From Nostoc carneum NIES-2107 (GTDB lineage Bacteria; Cyanobacteriota; Cyanobacteriia; Cyanobacteriales; Nostocaceae), in assembly GCA_002368155.1 (NCBI GenBank), contig AP018180.1, forward strand, positions 7,310,561 to 7,374,560: a stretch of DNA of 64,000 nucleotides. The letters are read 5' to 3'. Position numbers and translations under genes: made by a program. The notes under the pieces were generated by a model. The model was not told the DNA's origin. It saw only the letters and a list, made by a program, of their open reading frames with translations, and did no database searches. The number at the start of each line of letters is the position of its first letter. Positions within the stretch are counted from its first letter, which is position 1. Shown piece by piece: positions 1 to 8,013 of this stretch.

Positions 1-2256
1 TTCTGATGGTGGTTCACTTCTAATCCACTGAACAGATATAAGCAATTGCTCAGTAAAACCTGAAATATTTGCTGTTGTGGAGTAGGTTGCATTACCAGCT
101 AACAGAATCATGTTTCCACGATTGGCAACTATCTCTAGTGCGTTCTTATTTCTTTCCTGTTCTAGAACCTTATTAGAAATTGCTATTAACATAAAATTTG
201 CTTGTTTATCTTTTGCCTGTTGCATACAATTAGAGATATTTTCTCCTGGCTCTGCTATATTACATTCATCAATAATAACAATTTTATTTGGTTGTATTTC
301 TCTTTTAAATTCTTTAATGAATGATTTATTGTAATCGTCTTGGTTATTTGGATCGTTGCTATATTTATAGAGAATAGCTACTTTAGCTTGGCTCAATTGA
401 GTAGGAATTTTTTGTTGTTGATACCCGATATACTTGACCAATTTTTTTGCAGAAAGTGAGGCATCTGGAGATACACGAAAAACGTAATTGCTTAATTGAT
501 AGTTATTATCTCTAACAGCTGTACTTGTGGGAGAAATTGCTACAATGTTTTGATCGTAAATATCTCCTGCTTTTTTTGTAGTATTGCTGGTGTAATGACC
601 AATAACACCGAAAATAGTGTTATCTTTTTTGATTAGTTCTGCAACTCTTTCTGCTTGGTCTTCTCTATCGCCATCAGTACAAATTTGAATGAACAACATT
701 TTCCCTTTAATCAGCATAAAATTATTGTTATTGATTTTATCTTGAACAATCGCAACTCCACGCAGAAATTCCTCAGCGATACCTGGATTAGGAACACAAA
801 CTGCTACTTTGACAAACTTTCCATTATCAGCCGCTTTAGCGTTATTTAAAGCAATTCTTGTTTCTGGATCGTTGGGATAAATTTTAAGTTGTTCGTCAAA
901 GTGTTTTTTAGCTTCACTAAATGCGTTTTTATCTCCTTGTAGACCTTTTTTGAAAGCTGCTGTACCTGCATCAAACTCTTGAAAAGCTTTTTTCCCAACT
1001 TGTCTAGCTTTAGCTTCTATTTCTTGCCTAAAGCCTTCTTGCCTAAAGCCTTCTGGCGGAATTAGACGTTTTTCCCCGCAACTAAAATTATTATCTGATA
1101 TGCAAGAAACAACAGGAGTTGGAATATTTCTATTGTCACAATAGTGGATAAGCAAAGCAATCAAAATTGCTGATAATGCTAAACTTAGCAAATACCAGAA
1201 TCTACGAATTATTATCAGCCTTTGAAAAATTGAAGTTGTTTGTGTTCGTTGTGTTGTTGGTGTTCGTTGTGGTTGTGTTGGTGTTGGATTTGGAGGACTT
1301 ATAACCGTATCTGGAGTTGATATAGCAGACAAAGCTTCAACAACCTCTTTTGCTGACTTATACCTTAGCTTTGGATCTGGCGATAGCATCTTGTCTAAAA
1401 TGTCCGCCAACTTTTTTTCTACGGTAGGAACGTATCTTCTCCAGCTTTCGTATAGTGGATTATGATTGTTGCATATTTGCATTGGTTCCTTACCTGTAAG
1501 TAAATAAACACAGGTTGCAGCAATAGCATATAAATCTGCTGAACGGTCTATACCTCTACCACTTAGCTGTTCCGGGGGTGCATAACCAGGTGTACCCATT
1601 GCCATAGATTGATTTACAGGAATCTCTGGTTCTAATTCTCTTTTGATTGCACTGTCAAAATCGATTAAATAAAGTTTCTTATTATCTCTGTGGCGAATTA
1701 TATTAGCAGGTTTGATATCTCGGTGAATAACATTTTGTTGATGAGTGTAATCGACGATATCTAAAAGCGATTGCAAAACTTCTACAACTTCAGTTTCGGA
1801 AAATCTCTTGTGAGTTTTGTTAGCTAATTCTCGATCCAGCGTTTGACCAGGAATGTACGTCTGTACTAAGTAAAAAAACTTTTGATGTTCGGATACTTCC
1901 AAGTCAAAATAATCGTATATCTTAGGAATTTGTGGGTGACTGAGATTATTTAAAATTTTTGCTCCTTGCTTAAACCCACGTTGTACTGATTCGATTAGTA
2001 ATGGATCTAGCCGATGAATAGGACGCAATATTTTGATGGCACAATCTTGGTCTAAATTAAAATTATGTGCGCGAAATGTTTTTCCAAATCCTCCACTACC
2101 TATTTCCTCTAAAGCTAAGTAGCGCCCATTTCCCAGAATACGTTCAGTCCTACACCATTCGCAATATCTTTGTTTTTTAGGATTGATATTATCTAAATTT
2201 TCAGTAAAATCTTTTTCGGGTTGCGGGCAATTAGGATTGGTGCAGTAAACTCTCAT
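1..2256 (-). CDS. Ser/Thr protein kinase fused to periplasmic ligand-binding domain (partial, runs off left edge)
   Basis: Translation of the minus strand from the ATG at 2256 stays open to the window edge (752 codons), so the C-terminus is missing. A four-Cys zinc ribbon (C5, C10, C32, C35) precedes a Hanks-type kinase domain (about 46-310) with the glycine loop GSGGFGKT, HRDIKPAN near residue 177, DFD in place of DFG, and GTPGYAPPEQ in the activation segment. A Thr/Pro/Gln-rich linker leads to one membrane helix (about 352-371). From about residue 478 the sequence resembles a branched-chain-amino-acid type substrate-binding protein (VFRVSPDASLSAKKLVKYI). A cytoplasmic kinase and an external sensor joined by one helix is the simplest reading: a receptor kinase for an unknown small ligand. 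Family assignments are confident; the ligand is unknown. Confidence 0.9.
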   Translation of the reverse strand, partial: MRVYCTNPNCPQPEKDFTENLDNINPKKQRYCEWCRTERILGNGRYLALEEIGSGGFGKTFRAHNFNLDQDCAIKILRPIHRLDPLLIESVQRGFKQGAKILNNLSHPQIPKIYDYFDLEVSEHQKFFYLVQTYIPGQTLDRELANKTHKRFSETEVVEVLQSLLDIVDYTHQQNVIHRDIKPANIIRHRDNKKLYLIDFDSAIKRELEPEIPVNQSMAMGTPGYAPPEQLSGRGIDRSADLYAIAATCVYLLTGKEPMQICNNHNPLYESWRRYVPTVEKKLADILDKMLSPDPKLRYKSAKEVVEALSAISTPDTVISPPNPTPTQPQRTPTTQRTQTTSIFQRLIIIRRFWYLLSLALSAILIALLIHYCDNRNIPTPVVSCISDNNFSCGEKRLIPPEGFRQEGFRQEIEAKARQVGKKAFQEFDAGTAAFKKGLQGDKNAFSEAKKHFDEQLKIYPNDPETRIALNNAKAADNGKFVKVAVCVPNPGIAEEFLRGVAIVQDKINNNNFMLIKGKMLFIQICTDGDREDQAERVAELIKKDNTIFGVIGHYTSNTTKKAGDIYDQNIVAISPTSTAVRDNNYQLSNYVFRVSPDASLSAKKLVKYIGYQQQKIPTQLSQAKVAILYKYSNDPNNQDDYNKSFIKEFKREIQPNKIVIIDECNIAEPGENISNCMQQAKDKQANFMLIAISNKVLEQERNKNALEIVANRGNMILLAGNATYSTTANISGFTEQLLISVQWIRSEPPSE

Positions 2257-2656
2257 TTATTAACCTTCAGGATTTAGATACACACTGAATAACTAAAAAA
2301 TTATAGTAACAGAACCCTGATTTATTAAAAAATCAAGGTTCTCCCTATTATGTCTAAACCTCTTGTCTTAAACGTAAGTCCAAATAATGCAACACCAAGA
2401 CAGACTTGAAACTTCTACAATTTCAGTCATATATGTAATTGCACATCATAAATTAACTAGCCAATAATTACTTTCTTAATAAGATTGCATTTACTTTATT
2501 AAAGTATTATCTATCTAAGTGATTATTCTTAAATAAAAAGGTTATTTTTGCAATATCATTAAAGTAAAGTTTTTGTAATGATCGCGCACTCTCCCCTAAT
2601 TTTAGGGGAGAGTGTACTTCATTGAGATGCAAAGTGCTGTATGCTCGAATTTTTGT
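2257..2656. other. intergenic region
   Basis: AT-rich spacer of 400 bases between the kinase start and the porin stop, both on the minus strand. Apart from the stem-loop at 2587-2614 I see no coding signal; it should hold the kinase promoter. Confidence 0.5.
2587..2614 (-). terminator. perfect 13-bp stem-loop downstream of porin
   Basis: CACTCTCCCCTAA and its exact reverse complement are separated by two bases. It lies 43 bases past the porin stop. There is no clear T-run on the minus side, so it may be a terminator or an mRNA 3'-end stabiliser. Confidence 0.55.
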
Positions 2657-4336
2657 TTAGAACTCCAAGGTGGTTCTAACTACTCCTACAAAAATGTCAC
2701 CATTCTGCTTGTTGTGATTTGGTGCTGTCAGCCAAATAAAGCCAGGGGTAATGCTGATTTTTTTGTTGATTTGATACCGATAAAACCCTTCAATGTGAAA
2801 TCCAGTATCGGGATCATGACGAGGTAAGCCTGATAGAGGTGCTGAAGTACCAGTCAATTTAGGCTGCATCCCGATGATAATCCCTCCTAAATTACGCACT
2901 TTACCGTCTTTGTCTAAATCAGGGAAGGCTAGGGTGACAGCCCAACTCCAGATATCAGCATCGCCTTTGACTTCTCCAGTTAGCGCCCGCGCATTTGTAT
3001 AGCTTACCCATCCACCAAGTTGAAAGTCATTGCTAATATTTACATTCGTTTCAATACCAAAGGAATTAGAATCAACTTTTCTCCCTCCCAAATTGGATGC
3101 TAAACTGCCAGTATTATGTCCTAAACCATCGTCGTTATATGCTTTGACATAGGTGAAGGCAATCTTATTAACTCTGTTCTCTATCTCTTTGTCGTTCTTT
3201 ATTTGGTCTTTTGTCGGCATACCATTGGGATAGTAAACAATCTGTCCCAATGCACCATAGCTACCGTTAAACAAGCCGTTAGTAGGATTGTTGGCATTTT
3301 TTGCCAGATAAGCCATCTCTATTTTGATATTTTCATTCGGCTTATAAGTTACACCTGCACCCGTATCTCCACCTAAACGGAATATTGGACTGTATCGACC
3401 AAAGCGGGAAATGGCAGCTTTTGCATCATTTCGTACAGAGCTAACAACATCCCAATCATCGAAGTAAGTATTAAAGCCTGTAGCAAGTAGAACAGTCACT
3501 TGCTCGCCTATAGAAAAACGATATTGCAGCTTACTAAGCAAAATATCATTAGTTGTATTACTACCAGATGCGAAACTGAAGCGAGCCTCGTTACCAGGTG
3601 CAATTGGATTAATCACACTGCTTGCTTGAAAGCGTACAAGTAGCTCATCGTTTTCAAAAAAGCAGGTTCTCACATTGAGGCGCAACCGATCAGAAACTGT
3701 AAGATTGCTATTATCTCCATTACCGCTACGGTTAGCATCTCCAAAGGCATCTGTGACTGCAATTATTAGCTGACCGTCGAGTTTGGGTATTTTAGAGCAT
3801 TTTGGTTTTTCTTTCTCTAGCTTTTCGATATCTGCTTCCAAAGCACCAACTCTACCCCGTAAGGTAGCGAGTTCTGTTGTGAATTCCTCTTGCAGCTTTT
3901 GCAAAGTCACTAAATCTTTTTTAGCAACTATGTCTGTGGTATCAGCATTAATTCGTTGATTAACTTTGTCTAAGCAGGCGTTTAATGCAGTAGCAAACTC
4001 AAAGCGAGTTATGGCACGATTCCCTTTGAAACTAGCATCAGAGTATCCAGCAATACAGCCATAGCGCTCAATTAGAGATTGCAGCGCTTGAAATGCCCAG
4101 TCATTTGGTTGCACATCAGAAAGCTGAGAAACTGAAGTTACTAGCGCAGAATCTGGTTGAACAGATTGACTAACTTGCTCAAGAGAATCAGTGCTGTTGT
4201 CTGTTGTCGAAACTCCTGAAGAATTATTACTAGATTTCAAATCTTCAGCCTTAACTATGGCATTGGGGTTTATCACCAAAATCGAAATTAATCCAGCACA
4301 AACTAATCCCAGAGAATCTCTAAGAAAGCTAAACAT
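2657..4336 (-). CDS. SLH-domain OprB-type outer-membrane porin
   Basis: A 559-residue cyanobacterial porin of the Som/OprB class, forming a channel in the outer membrane. Residues 1-30 look like a signal peptide ending near VKAED. An SLH domain follows (about 68-125; DVQPNDWAFQALQSLIERYG, then AITRFEFATALNACLD), which binds the cell-wall polymer. Next is a coiled coil (about 133-178; ATLRGRVGALEADIEKLEKE), then the beta-barrel to the C-terminal Phe (VRTTLEF), the usual outer-membrane terminal signature. This is the normal architecture and length. Some relatives take part in iron uptake, but nothing here fixes the substrate. It is monocistronic, with more than 290 bases upstream. Confidence 0.92.
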   Translation of the reverse strand: MFSFLRDSLGLVCAGLISILVINPNAIVKAEDLKSSNNSSGVSTTDNSTDSLEQVSQSVQPDSALVTSVSQLSDVQPNDWAFQALQSLIERYGCIAGYSDASFKGNRAITRFEFATALNACLDKVNQRINADTTDIVAKKDLVTLQKLQEEFTTELATLRGRVGALEADIEKLEKEKPKCSKIPKLDGQLIIAVTDAFGDANRSGNGDNSNLTVSDRLRLNVRTCFFENDELLVRFQASSVINPIAPGNEARFSFASGSNTTNDILLSKLQYRFSIGEQVTVLLATGFNTYFDDWDVVSSVRNDAKAAISRFGRYSPIFRLGGDTGAGVTYKPNENIKIEMAYLAKNANNPTNGLFNGSYGALGQIVYYPNGMPTKDQIKNDKEIENRVNKIAFTYVKAYNDDGLGHNTGSLASNLGGRKVDSNSFGIETNVNISNDFQLGGWVSYTNARALTGEVKGDADIWSWAVTLAFPDLDKDGKVRNLGGIIIGMQPKLTGTSAPLSGLPRHDPDTGFHIEGFYRYQINKKISITPGFIWLTAPNHNKQNGDIFVGVVRTTLEF

Positions 4337-4629
4337 ATTGTGTTCCTAGTAATATTTTTGACAAAAAATGTAACTGTAATTCAATTGATAGCTGTTTTTT
4401 TATTAATAAACCCTGACGCTTTGGTAAGGAATACGCTGAGGATAAACCAGAAAAATCCAAGAAAATAACAGCTTCTGTAGTGAACTCATCCTCTGTGTTA
4501 AATTGATATATCTCTGTTGGACTACAATTAAAGATTTACCACTAAAGCCAATATCAGTCCAACCTCACTTTTAGTTCAGAGAATGGCTCAAAAAAGTTCA
4601 TTTAATGTTCACAGAAAAGTTCAGTTAAA
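4337..4629. promoter_or_regulatory. porin upstream region
   Basis: About 290 AT-rich bases between the porin start and the end of the interrupted repeat gene. They should contain the porin promoter; I cannot name a specific operator. Confidence 0.35.
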
Positions 4630-4850
4630 CTATGACCTTGCAGCAATGGCTAATATCTGAATTGGGCCAAGGCAAGAAATTAATTCCAGTCCATCAGCTT
4701 TTGTTATCAACGTCAACTCATTCATAGAGAGCATCAAGGGATTCGTTATTAACGTCTTGACCTTTGTTATCAACATCAACTCATTCATAAAAAACATCAA
4801 GGCGTTAGTCACAAATGCCTTGATGTTTTTTATTAACGTGAACCCATATA

Positions 4851-6012
4851 TAGGAATCCTATTTGATTTTTGAAAAAGATTACGAGAAAATACGGTTAAG
4901 TATACAAGTGTAAGAGTAGACAATGAGAAATCAGCATCTACAAACTGCATCACTGCCACTGGGAGTGGCAACTGCGATCGCAGAACTACAAGACTTTATC
5001 GCAGTTTGTCGCGATGCCCGTGAGGCAAGAAAAGCCTTGGCAGTCAAGTTGGTTTACCAAGATTACTTATACGAAGAGATTCAAGCAATTTTAGATGTCT
5101 CTTTAGGGTCGATAACAGGTTGGAAGCAAGCTTACGAGCAGGAAGGAATCAATGGACTCAGGCTGAACTACAAAGGACGAAAAAGCCACCTGAGTCACGA
5201 ACAGCGAGAAGAAGTGTTGAGTTGGTTACAAACGAAGGACTATTGGGAACTGGGCGAACTGGAGTATAAACTAGCCTTTGAGTACGACATCGTTTATGAG
5301 TCAAAACAAAGTTACTACGACTTATTTGATGCAGCTGCCATCAGTTGGAAGAAAACCACAAAGCTAAACCCCAAAGCCAATCCAGATGCTGTTGCAGAAA
5401 AAAAAAAGAGATTGAAACATTGTTGGCAAGCAACCGCTCCGAAATCGAAGCCGGAAAATTGAGAGTATTGTTAATTGATGAGTGTCATTTAATGTGGGGA
5501 GACTTAAGCGGTTATGTGTGGGGGAGAACTGACCAGGAAATCACGGTTCCAGTCGTAAATGAGCGAGAGAAGCAAACATATTACGGAGCAGTTGACTATC
5601 TTGAACGAAAATTACTGCTGAAAGCTTACGACAGGGGAAATTCAAAAAATACTATCGATTACCTGCAATATCTGCTAACTGAGTCAGGCGACCAGCGATT
5701 GCTGATTTTTTGGGATGGTGCTACTTACCACCGTTCCAAAGAAATCCAAAGCTTTTTAGACGAACTTAACCAAGGTTTACCACCAGAAAAATGGAAAATT
5801 CACTGCGTTCGTTTTGCTCCTAATTGTCCAGAGCAAAATCCTATTGAAGATATCTGGTTGCAGGCTAAAACATGGGTTCGACGTTTTTGTGCTTTGATTC
5901 CAACATTCTCTCATTTAAAGTGGATGTTTGAGTGGTTTATTCGACACACTACCTTTGATTTCACAACTCTTCAGATGTACGGAGTTTTTTCAAAAATCAA
6001 ATAGGAGTCCTA
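4851..6012 (+). mobile_element. complete IS630-type insertion sequence (1162 bp)
   Basis: Terminal inverted repeats of 27 bp match at 26 positions: left 4851-4877 (TAGGAATCCTATTTGATTTT...) and the complement of 5986-6012 (TAGGACTCCTATTTGATTTT...). It is flanked by TA on both sides (4849-4850 and 6013-6014), the target duplication expected of the IS630/Tc1 superfamily. Removal restores the host frame, which confirms the ends. It carries one transposase in two overlapping frames, and the stop codon of the second lies inside the right repeat. The element looks intact. Confidence 0.93.
4923..6004 (+). CDS. IS630 family transposase, expressed by -1 frameshift
   Basis: The first frame (4923-5462) carries a helix-turn-helix DNA-binding region (YEEIQAILDVSLGSITGWKQ) and the second (in the frame of 5345-6004) the DDE catalytic domain. 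The catalytic triad is visible as LLIDECHL, IFWDGATYH and NPIEDIW. The frames overlap around a run of nine A (5398-5406) followed by G, and a shift of -1 there joins AVAEKKK to EIETLLASN, giving a full-length protein of about 360 residues. Programmed slippage on an A-run is a known control in this family. A simple inactivating indel is the alternative, but the intact repeats and second frame favour a working element. Confidence 0.9.
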
Positions 6013-6347
6013 TATCACGAATATGAAAGTATTTGTGACAAACATCTTAATGTTTGTGATTGAAATCTTGCACCAGTAGAGGTTGGCGTAAATCAATGTC
6101 GTTTCTACAGCTACTGTTTGGAGTGGGGTTCACCAACTTCTTTGGCAAATGCTTGTGCTGTTTGGCGATCGCTAAAGCTAGTAACTTGTACAGAAATTTT
6201 ACTCATCGTAGTGGTTGGAATTATTACAGCGTAAATTCAAGGTAATATTCCTGAAGCTATATCTACGACGGGCTACGCCTACGTCTTTATTGTAGAAAGT
6301 ACAGTAATTTTAGTTAGAGGTGCAATTAATAGTTAGCAATTGCTCAT

Positions 6348-6375
6348 AAAAAAACAAAGCCTGCTTTTGCAGGCT
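6348..6375 (-). terminator. rho-independent terminator of the WGxxG gene
   Basis: On the minus strand AGCCTGC-AAAA-GCAGGCT is followed by TTGTTTTTTT. The 7-bp stem, tetraloop and T-run lie about 50 bases past the stop at 6428. Confidence 0.85.
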
Positions 6376-6427
6376 GCAACTTAAACTTCTTGAAAGGATT
6401 GGCAGAAAATTGCAGGATGTCTTGAGA

Positions 6428-6715
6428 TTAATAGTTAGAACGTGAAGAGGAAACTACATCGCGGTTGCTGTAAGCGCTGTCATCATGTCTGCGACTCTTA
6501 CGTCCAAATAAACCAAACAAACCGAGCAAACCTAGTAAACCCCAATCGCCATCCGCATAATTACCGTCTGTCAGAGGGCGGTCTGTAGTCGTAGTAGTAG
6601 TGCCATCAGGGTTGGTAGTTGTTTGAGCAGAAGCGGGTAAAACTGTTGGCAATGTAGCTAAACTTAAGGCTAGAACTGTACTTCCTAAAATCTTAGAAAC
6701 ATTAAAGCGTTGCAT
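6428..6715 (-). CDS. WGxxGxxG-type small secreted or membrane protein
   Basis: A 95-residue protein with a clear signal peptide (residues 1-31, cleaved near LPASAQ), a Thr-rich stretch (TTTNPDGTTTTTTD), and the motif DWGLLGLLGLFGLFGRKSRR, which is the WGxxGxxG signature with a short hydrophobic helix and basic tail resembling protein-sorting C-termini. A Ser/Asn/Arg-rich tail follows. Its function is not known; the motif suggests membrane anchoring or sorting after export. It is a single-gene unit with its own terminator. Confidence 0.8.
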   Translation of the reverse strand: MQRFNVSKILGSTVLALSLATLPTVLPASAQTTTNPDGTTTTTTDRPLTDGNYADGDWGLLGLLGLFGLFGRKSRRHDDSAYSNRDVVSSSRSNY

Positions 6716-7124
6716 GATTAAGTCCCCACTTAAATTACTGTAAGTAATAGTTACAGCTTATTAAGTTCTCAAGAAAGTAGAATCATTCGTTAGCTGGAGA
6801 TGGTTATCTTCTAGAAGTCGCATATTTTGCTAGCGGTTTTTCTAGCCAAATCCAAGGGGAGGATTTTTTCAGCCACGAGAATAATCAGCATATATAAATG
6901 CTAATACTAGTCGGTTAAGCGTTGTCAAGCCAAAATTGGTTTTGGGGAAAAGGTTAAAGGTTAAGGGTTAAAGGTTTTTTATCTCCCTTTTCCTATTCCC
7001 CTTTTTCCCCTTAACCAACAAGTATTAATATAAATGCGATCGCTTCTGGTAAAGCCAATTTAAACTAGCTTCATAGCATCGAATTAAGGTATTATCCAAA
7101 ATTACCTCAAGTGGTTGTAATTTC
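6716..7124. other. intergenic region with low-complexity tract
   Basis: This 409-base spacer between divergent genes should hold both promoters. Around 6950-7020 lies a tract of repeated GGTTAAAGG/TTTCCCC-like units, probably a decayed short tandem repeat. One GCGATCGC occurs near 7036. Confidence 0.4.
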
Positions 7125-7637
7125 GTGTTAACTGAACCCCATATTCTTGAATCCTTAAGTCGAGCCTATATTCGAGCGATCGCAGGTAAGGCAGGCTTAA
7201 ATCTTTCTATCCGCGAATATGATTATGGAGTAGACGGTAACTTTGATGAAATTACTATCCGCCACAATAGACGTGTAGAGTCAGGTTTTTCTCTCAGTTT
7301 TCAATTAAAAGCTTCAACCCAATGGCAGCGAGACGATAAAACAGTTATTTACGATTTGGAAGCTAAAACATACAATGATTTAGTTATTCGACGCAATTTC
7401 AGGATGGCTGTACCTTGTATCCTCATACTGTTCGCTCTCCCTTCAGATTCAGCCCAATGGTTGATATACAATGAAGAAGAAATGCGAATTCGTGGTAGTT
7501 GTTACTGGGAATATCTGAGTGGCAAACCAACAGCCAATCGGCAAAGCGTGAGAATTAGAATTCCTAGACAGCAACAATTAACTCCAGAATCTTTGCTAGA
7601 TCTAATAGAAAAAGTAAAAACAGGAGAGTGGTCATGA
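7125..7637 (+). CDS. DUF4365 domain protein (possible PD-(D/E)XK fold)
   Basis: A 170-residue protein starting at GTG; an in-frame stop lies just upstream. YDYGVDGNFDEI followed by LSFQLKAS matches the DUF4365 core and resembles the D...(E/Q)xK pattern of PD-(D/E)XK nucleases (such as Mrr/archaeal Holliday-type folds). DUF4365 proteins are often found in accessory and defence-type loci, but their activity is not established. The stop overlaps the next start (ATGA), so the two are translationally coupled. It could be a nuclease, or a non-catalytic member of that fold. Confidence 0.75.
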   Translation: MLTEPHILESLSRAYIRAIAGKAGLNLSIREYDYGVDGNFDEITIRHNRRVESGFSLSFQLKASTQWQRDDKTVIYDLEAKTYNDLVIRRNFRMAVPCILILFALPSDSAQWLIYNEEEMRIRGSCYWEYLSGKPTANRQSVRIRIPRQQQLTPESLLDLIEKVKTGEWS

Positions 7638-7945
7638 CAGAACAAATTCTCCCAGAGCAATTACAAACCTATCCTTTAAAAATTGCCAATCTTGTATCCT
7701 ATCTTCAGCAAAATGGTTGGCAAAAATTAACACATCCCAATCCACGTTTATTAGTGTTTCAAGGTGCTAGTGATGATCAAGGTAATCCAATCCAGCTTAT
7801 ATTACCAAGTCACAACAGTTTTGAAGATAGCGATCGCTTATTAACAAAAGCAGTCAACTTGCTGGCAGTAATTGAAGATAAATCCCCACAAGAAATTATT
7901 AATTTAGTTACTCAACCCCATGCAGGTTCAACAGCAGGTAGCTAA
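7634..7945 (+). CDS. small partner protein of the DUF4365 gene
   Basis: A 103-residue protein starting at the ATG in the ATGA overlap with the upstream gene; a GTG two codons earlier is possible. It contains YLQQNGWQKL, PRLLVFQG, DDQGNPIQLILPS and a C-terminal helix LLAVIEDKSPQEIINLV. I recognise no named domain. Tight coupling to a DUF4365 protein suggests a two-protein unit, perhaps effector and partner. Confidence 0.7.
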   Translation: MTEQILPEQLQTYPLKIANLVSYLQQNGWQKLTHPNPRLLVFQGASDDQGNPIQLILPSHNSFEDSDRLLTKAVNLLAVIEDKSPQEIINLVTQPHAGSTAGS

Positions 7946-8013
7946 CTTGCAAAGTAAAACCCTAATTCCTACTGTGCAGCAAGCTACGCGCTGCGTCTCC
8001 AAACACCAAGCAC

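Larger units (their letters stand above)
4630..6206 (-). pseudogene. small repeat-protein gene, frameshifted and split by an IS630 element
   Basis: Read on the minus strand from the ATG at 6206: MSKISVQVTSFSDRQTAQAF, then KEVGEPHSK and a stop. Shifting frame at that point gives TVAVETTLIYANLYW and then TNTFIFVI up to the IS edge. Removing 4851-6012 and one TA continues the frame exactly as YGFTLIKN and onward to a stop at 4630. The joined protein has three 21-residue (63-bp) units, each starting TN: TNTFIFVI..., TNALMFFMNELMLITK... and TNPLMLSMNELTLITK... The IS lies inside the first unit. Family unknown. The early frameshift suggests the gene was already dead, or became so after insertion. 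Confidence 0.7.

Noticed and set aside
110-849. Plus-strand frames at 110-334 and 655-849
   Set aside because: They lie opposite the kinase gene and have no protein-like composition.
6060-6245. Plus-strand frame next to the IS630 element
   Set aside because: It is opposite the head of the interrupted repeat gene, whose translation is more protein-like.
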